Part shown: positions 32,393-36,046 of the stretch, piece by piece | Position numbering within the stretch: the first letter of the stretch is position 1 | How the letters are laid out: each line of letters opens with the position of its first letter | Source of the DNA: Nitriliruptoria bacterium | Lineage (GTDB): Bacteria > Actinomycetota > Nitriliruptoria > Euzebyales > Egibacteraceae | Assembly (NCBI GenBank): GCA_003550425.1 | Contig: PUKE01000239.1 | Location: 1 to 36,046, forward strand | DNA length: 36,046 nucleotides | Direction of reading: 5' to 3' | The notes under the pieces: generated by a model | Databases searched by the model: none | What the model was told of the DNA's origin: nothing | The model's input: only the letters and a program-made list of their open reading frames with translations | Translations under genes and position numbers: made by a program

Positions 32393-34558
32393 TCAGGACC
32401 GCGGCGCGCGGCCGCGGGAGGAGGCGCGGTCCTCGGGGTGCGCGCCGTTGGACGCGGGCTGGTAGCGCTGGGCCAGCGCAGCCAGCGCCTCGGGCTCGCC
32501 GACGATCGTCACCCGGTCCCCCGTCGTGAGCGCCACGTCACCGTCGGGCACCAGCGTGTGGCCGTTGCGGCGCACCAGCGCGACCAGGGACCCGCGCGGC
32601 AGGCCGAGCTCGCGCAGCGGTCGGCCGGCCAGCTCGGCCGACGGGCCGCGGGCGCCCACCTCGACGGCCAGCACGCGGTGCTGCAGCACCGTCTCCTTGA
32701 GCTCCTGCTCGCTGCGGGCGGCACGCCACGCGGCGGCGAAGCCCTCCTGCTCGGCGTGAGCCGCGATCTGGGCGAGGCCTCGCAGCATCGTGCCGGCGGC
32801 GTCGCGGCCGGCCACGAGGAGGAACAGCCCCTCCAGCGGCTGGTCGACCGCGCCCTGCGGGGGCTGTGCGGGCGACGCGAGGGGCGGCGCGATCCCCCCC
32901 TGGGAGCGCAGCAGCACCAGCCGGGCTCCCTGGCCAGGATCGTCGAGCAGCACCCCGGCCATCGCGACCGGCCCGGCCACGGGCAGGTCGCCCGCGCGGG
33001 CGCGCCGCACGACCTCCTCGGCGTCCAGGCCCTCGGCCGCCTCGAGGTCGGCCGCGGCCGCGGCCAGGGCGTCCTCGAAGGGCTCGGGCCCCGCGCGCTC
33101 CACCACGCGCGCGCGGGCGACGAGCTCGTCGAAGCGGTCCTCGCGGCGCGGCCCCTCCTGCTGGACGATGCCGATCAGCTCGGCGTCCAGGTTGTGGTCC
33201 TGGCGCTGGCCGAGGAGGGCGAACCAGTGGAAGATCGCCCCGTGACGCGCGACGCGATGGCGGGCCCACCAGCGCCACCACAGCAGGCACGCGAGGATCA
33301 TGCCGCCGGTGAACACGAGGTAGAGCCCGCCCATCTGCGCCACCAGCCCGACCGAGGCCACGATCCCGGCGACCTGCGGCCACGGGTACCAGGGGCTGCG
33401 AAAGCGCGGGTCGTAGGCGGGGATGCGGCTCGCGCGCATCACGATCACGGCGAGGTTCAGCAGCCCGTAGACCAGCAGGATGAAGGCGCTGGACAGCGAG
33501 GCGATGGCCTCGATGTCCAGGGCCAGGATCGCGGTGGCCATCACGCCGCCGGTGGCCACGACCGCCAGCGTGGGCGTGCCGAAGCGGCTGACGCGGGCCA
33601 GCCGCGCGCCGAGCAGCCCGTCGCGCGCCATCGCGAACGGGAAGCGCGCGGCCGCCAGGATCCCGGCGTTGCCGGTGGCCGCGAAGCCCGCCAGGGCGAC
33701 CAGGACCGCCACCGCCACGCCCGCCGCGCCGGGCAGGAGCACCTCGGTGACCGAGGCCACGGGCGTGAGGTCGTCGGCCAGGCCCTGCGGCCCCTGCAGG
33801 CCCAGCATGACCGCGGCGCCGACCACGTAGATGACCACCCCGGTCACCACCGACAGCAGCAGCCCGAGCGGGATGGTCCGCCCGGGCGCGCGCACCTCCT
33901 CGGCCACGCTGGCGACCTGCGTGAGGCCGGCGTAGGAGAAGAACACCACCCCGGTGGTCGCGATCAGGCCGCCCAGGCCCTCGGGCAGCAGCGCGCCCCC
34001 GCCACCGCCGTCGGGCGGCGTGGTGGTCCACGCCGCCAGCCCCGCGATGAGGATCCCCGCGAGCCCCACGACCATGACGCCGACGAGCACGACCTGCAGC
34101 CCGGAGGTCTTGCGCAGGCCGACGATGTTGAGGGCCGTGAAGACCCCGGTGAGCACCAGCGCCACCGGCACGACGGCCACGTCGACCACCAGGCCGAGGT
34201 AGGCCGACAGGCCCACGAAGGCGAAGGCCGTCTTGAACAGCAGCGCCGCCCACATGCCGAGGCCGCCGACGGTGCCGACGACCGGTCCCAGCGCCCGGTC
34301 GAGGAAGTAGTAGGGCCCGCCCGCCTTGGGCATGGCGGTGGCCAGCTCGGCGGTGGACAGCGCCGCGGGCAGCACGAGCACCCCGGCCAGCAGGTACGCG
34401 GGCACGATCGCGAGCCCGGCGTCGGCCGCGGCGATGCCCGGCAGCAGCAGGATGCCCGGCGCGAGCATCGCGCCCACGCAGATGGCGTAGACGTCGAGCA
34501 GGCCCAGGCGCGCCTCCAGGCGCGGTCCCTCGGCAGGCGTGCGGGTGGGCTCGGCCAT
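32393..34558 (-). CDS. APC-family transporter fused to EIIA-like and RCK_C-like domains
   Basis: A 721-residue protein starting at ATG 34558. Residues 15 to about 440 are an APC-superfamily transporter of about twelve helices (VYAICVGAMLAPGILLLPGIAA; AMPKAGGPYYFLDRALG). Residues about 470-625 resemble a type-2 PTS EIIA domain (PLEGLFLLVAGRDAAGTMLRGLAQIA, then FAAAWRAARSEQEL). The usual phospho-acceptor PHA segment reads PVAMAG near residue 530, so phosphorylation is unlikely. The last 90 residues resemble RCK_C/TrkA_C (LRELGLPRGSLVALVRRNG; DVALTTGDRVTIVGEPEAL), a domain that binds c-di-AMP in several K+ transporters. The substrate, amino acid or K+ (compare KimA), is undecided. Confidence 0.85.
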   Translation of the reverse strand: MAEPTRTPAEGPRLEARLGLLDVYAICVGAMLAPGILLLPGIAAADAGLAIVPAYLLAGVLVLPAALSTAELATAMPKAGGPYYFLDRALGPVVGTVGGLGMWAALLFKTAFAFVGLSAYLGLVVDVAVVPVALVLTGVFTALNIVGLRKTSGLQVVLVGVMVVGLAGILIAGLAAWTTTPPDGGGGGALLPEGLGGLIATTGVVFFSYAGLTQVASVAEEVRAPGRTIPLGLLLSVVTGVVIYVVGAAVMLGLQGPQGLADDLTPVASVTEVLLPGAAGVAVAVLVALAGFAATGNAGILAAARFPFAMARDGLLGARLARVSRFGTPTLAVVATGGVMATAILALDIEAIASLSSAFILLVYGLLNLAVIVMRASRIPAYDPRFRSPWYPWPQVAGIVASVGLVAQMGGLYLVFTGGMILACLLWWRWWARHRVARHGAIFHWFALLGQRQDHNLDAELIGIVQQEGPRREDRFDELVARARVVERAGPEPFEDALAAAAADLEAAEGLDAEEVVRRARAGDLPVAGPVAMAGVLLDDPGQGARLVLLRSQGGIAPPLASPAQPPQGAVDQPLEGLFLLVAGRDAAGTMLRGLAQIAAHAEQEGFAAAWRAARSEQELKETVLQHRVLAVEVGARGPSAELAGRPLRELGLPRGSLVALVRRNGHTLVPDGDVALTTGDRVTIVGEPEALAALAQRYQPASNGAHPEDRASSRGRAPRS

Positions 34559-34582
34559 GGGTGGCGGTCTCCCTGGGCTCGG

Positions 34583-34620
34583 CGGGCGCGCTCGCGCTCG
34601 GCCCCGGCGGCGCGCGCCCG
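34583..34620 (-). terminator. Possible terminator after uvrA
   Basis: Arms 34583-34591 and 34612-34620 form a 9-bp GC-only stem with a long loop of about 20 nt, in the 129-bp gap between the uvrA stop and the APC transporter start. The gap holds no other gene. Confidence 0.35.
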
Positions 34621-34687
34621 CGCCAGGCTGACGAGCCCGCCAGCCGCGCACAACCCGCGCGGTCGCCACGGGCGCGCCGACGCCCGG

Positions 34688-36046
<1,359 letters not shown>

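Overview
The window is very GC-rich, densely packed bacterial DNA with frequent GTG starts, short intergenic gaps and strong AGGAG-type ribosome binding sites. Gene content points to a high-GC actinobacterium: a GlnA2-type glutamine synthetase, a GlnR-type operator, a resuscitation-promoting-factor domain, and the linked order uvrC-rapZ-yvcK-gap-pgk-tpiA-(secG). Missing whiA at that locus and several unusual neighbours suggest a lineage away from Streptomyces and Mycobacterium, perhaps the Nitriliruptoria/Euzebyales side. That placement is only an inference. I saw no rRNA, tRNA, CRISPR array, insertion sequence or phage gene.

Layout. 1-4.7 kb is a nitrogen region: glnA2 (cut by the left edge) and amt on the minus strand, divergent from glutamine-dependent nadE, with a well-formed GlnR-type box between amt and nadE. 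4.7-10 kb holds an EAL-domain c-di-GMP protein, dtd, panB, a PduO-type cobalamin adenosyltransferase, a 78-residue unknown, mgtE and a 43-residue zinc-ribbon microprotein at 9913-10044. 10.2-13.2 kb holds a LysM/Rpf cell-wall hydrolase, an ABA4-like membrane protein and a membrane-anchored sulfite-oxidase-fold enzyme. 13.3-21.1 kb, plus strand, has ppk1, a heterodimeric ABC exporter with one degenerate ATPase site, and a gamma-glutamyltransferase-family enzyme in the same operon.

21-36 kb is one long minus-strand run. Read 5' to 3' it is uvrA (cut by the right edge), an APC transporter fused to an EIIA-like and an RCK_C-like domain, uvrC, rapZ, yvcK, gap, pgk, tpiA, then a terminator, then a blaI/M56-peptidase pair, secG and an orphan family-5 solute-binding lipoprotein. 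Compared with the usual actinobacterial arrangement, whiA is missing between yvcK and gap, and the blaI/M56 pair lies between tpiA and secG with its own promoter-like signals.

The items most worth a second look are the GlnR box, the missing whiA with the BlaI/M56 insertion, the transporter-EIIA-RCK fusion, the complementary active-site losses in the ABC pair, the zinc-ribbon microprotein, the lipoprotein with no standard start codon, and two short intergenic tandem repeats.
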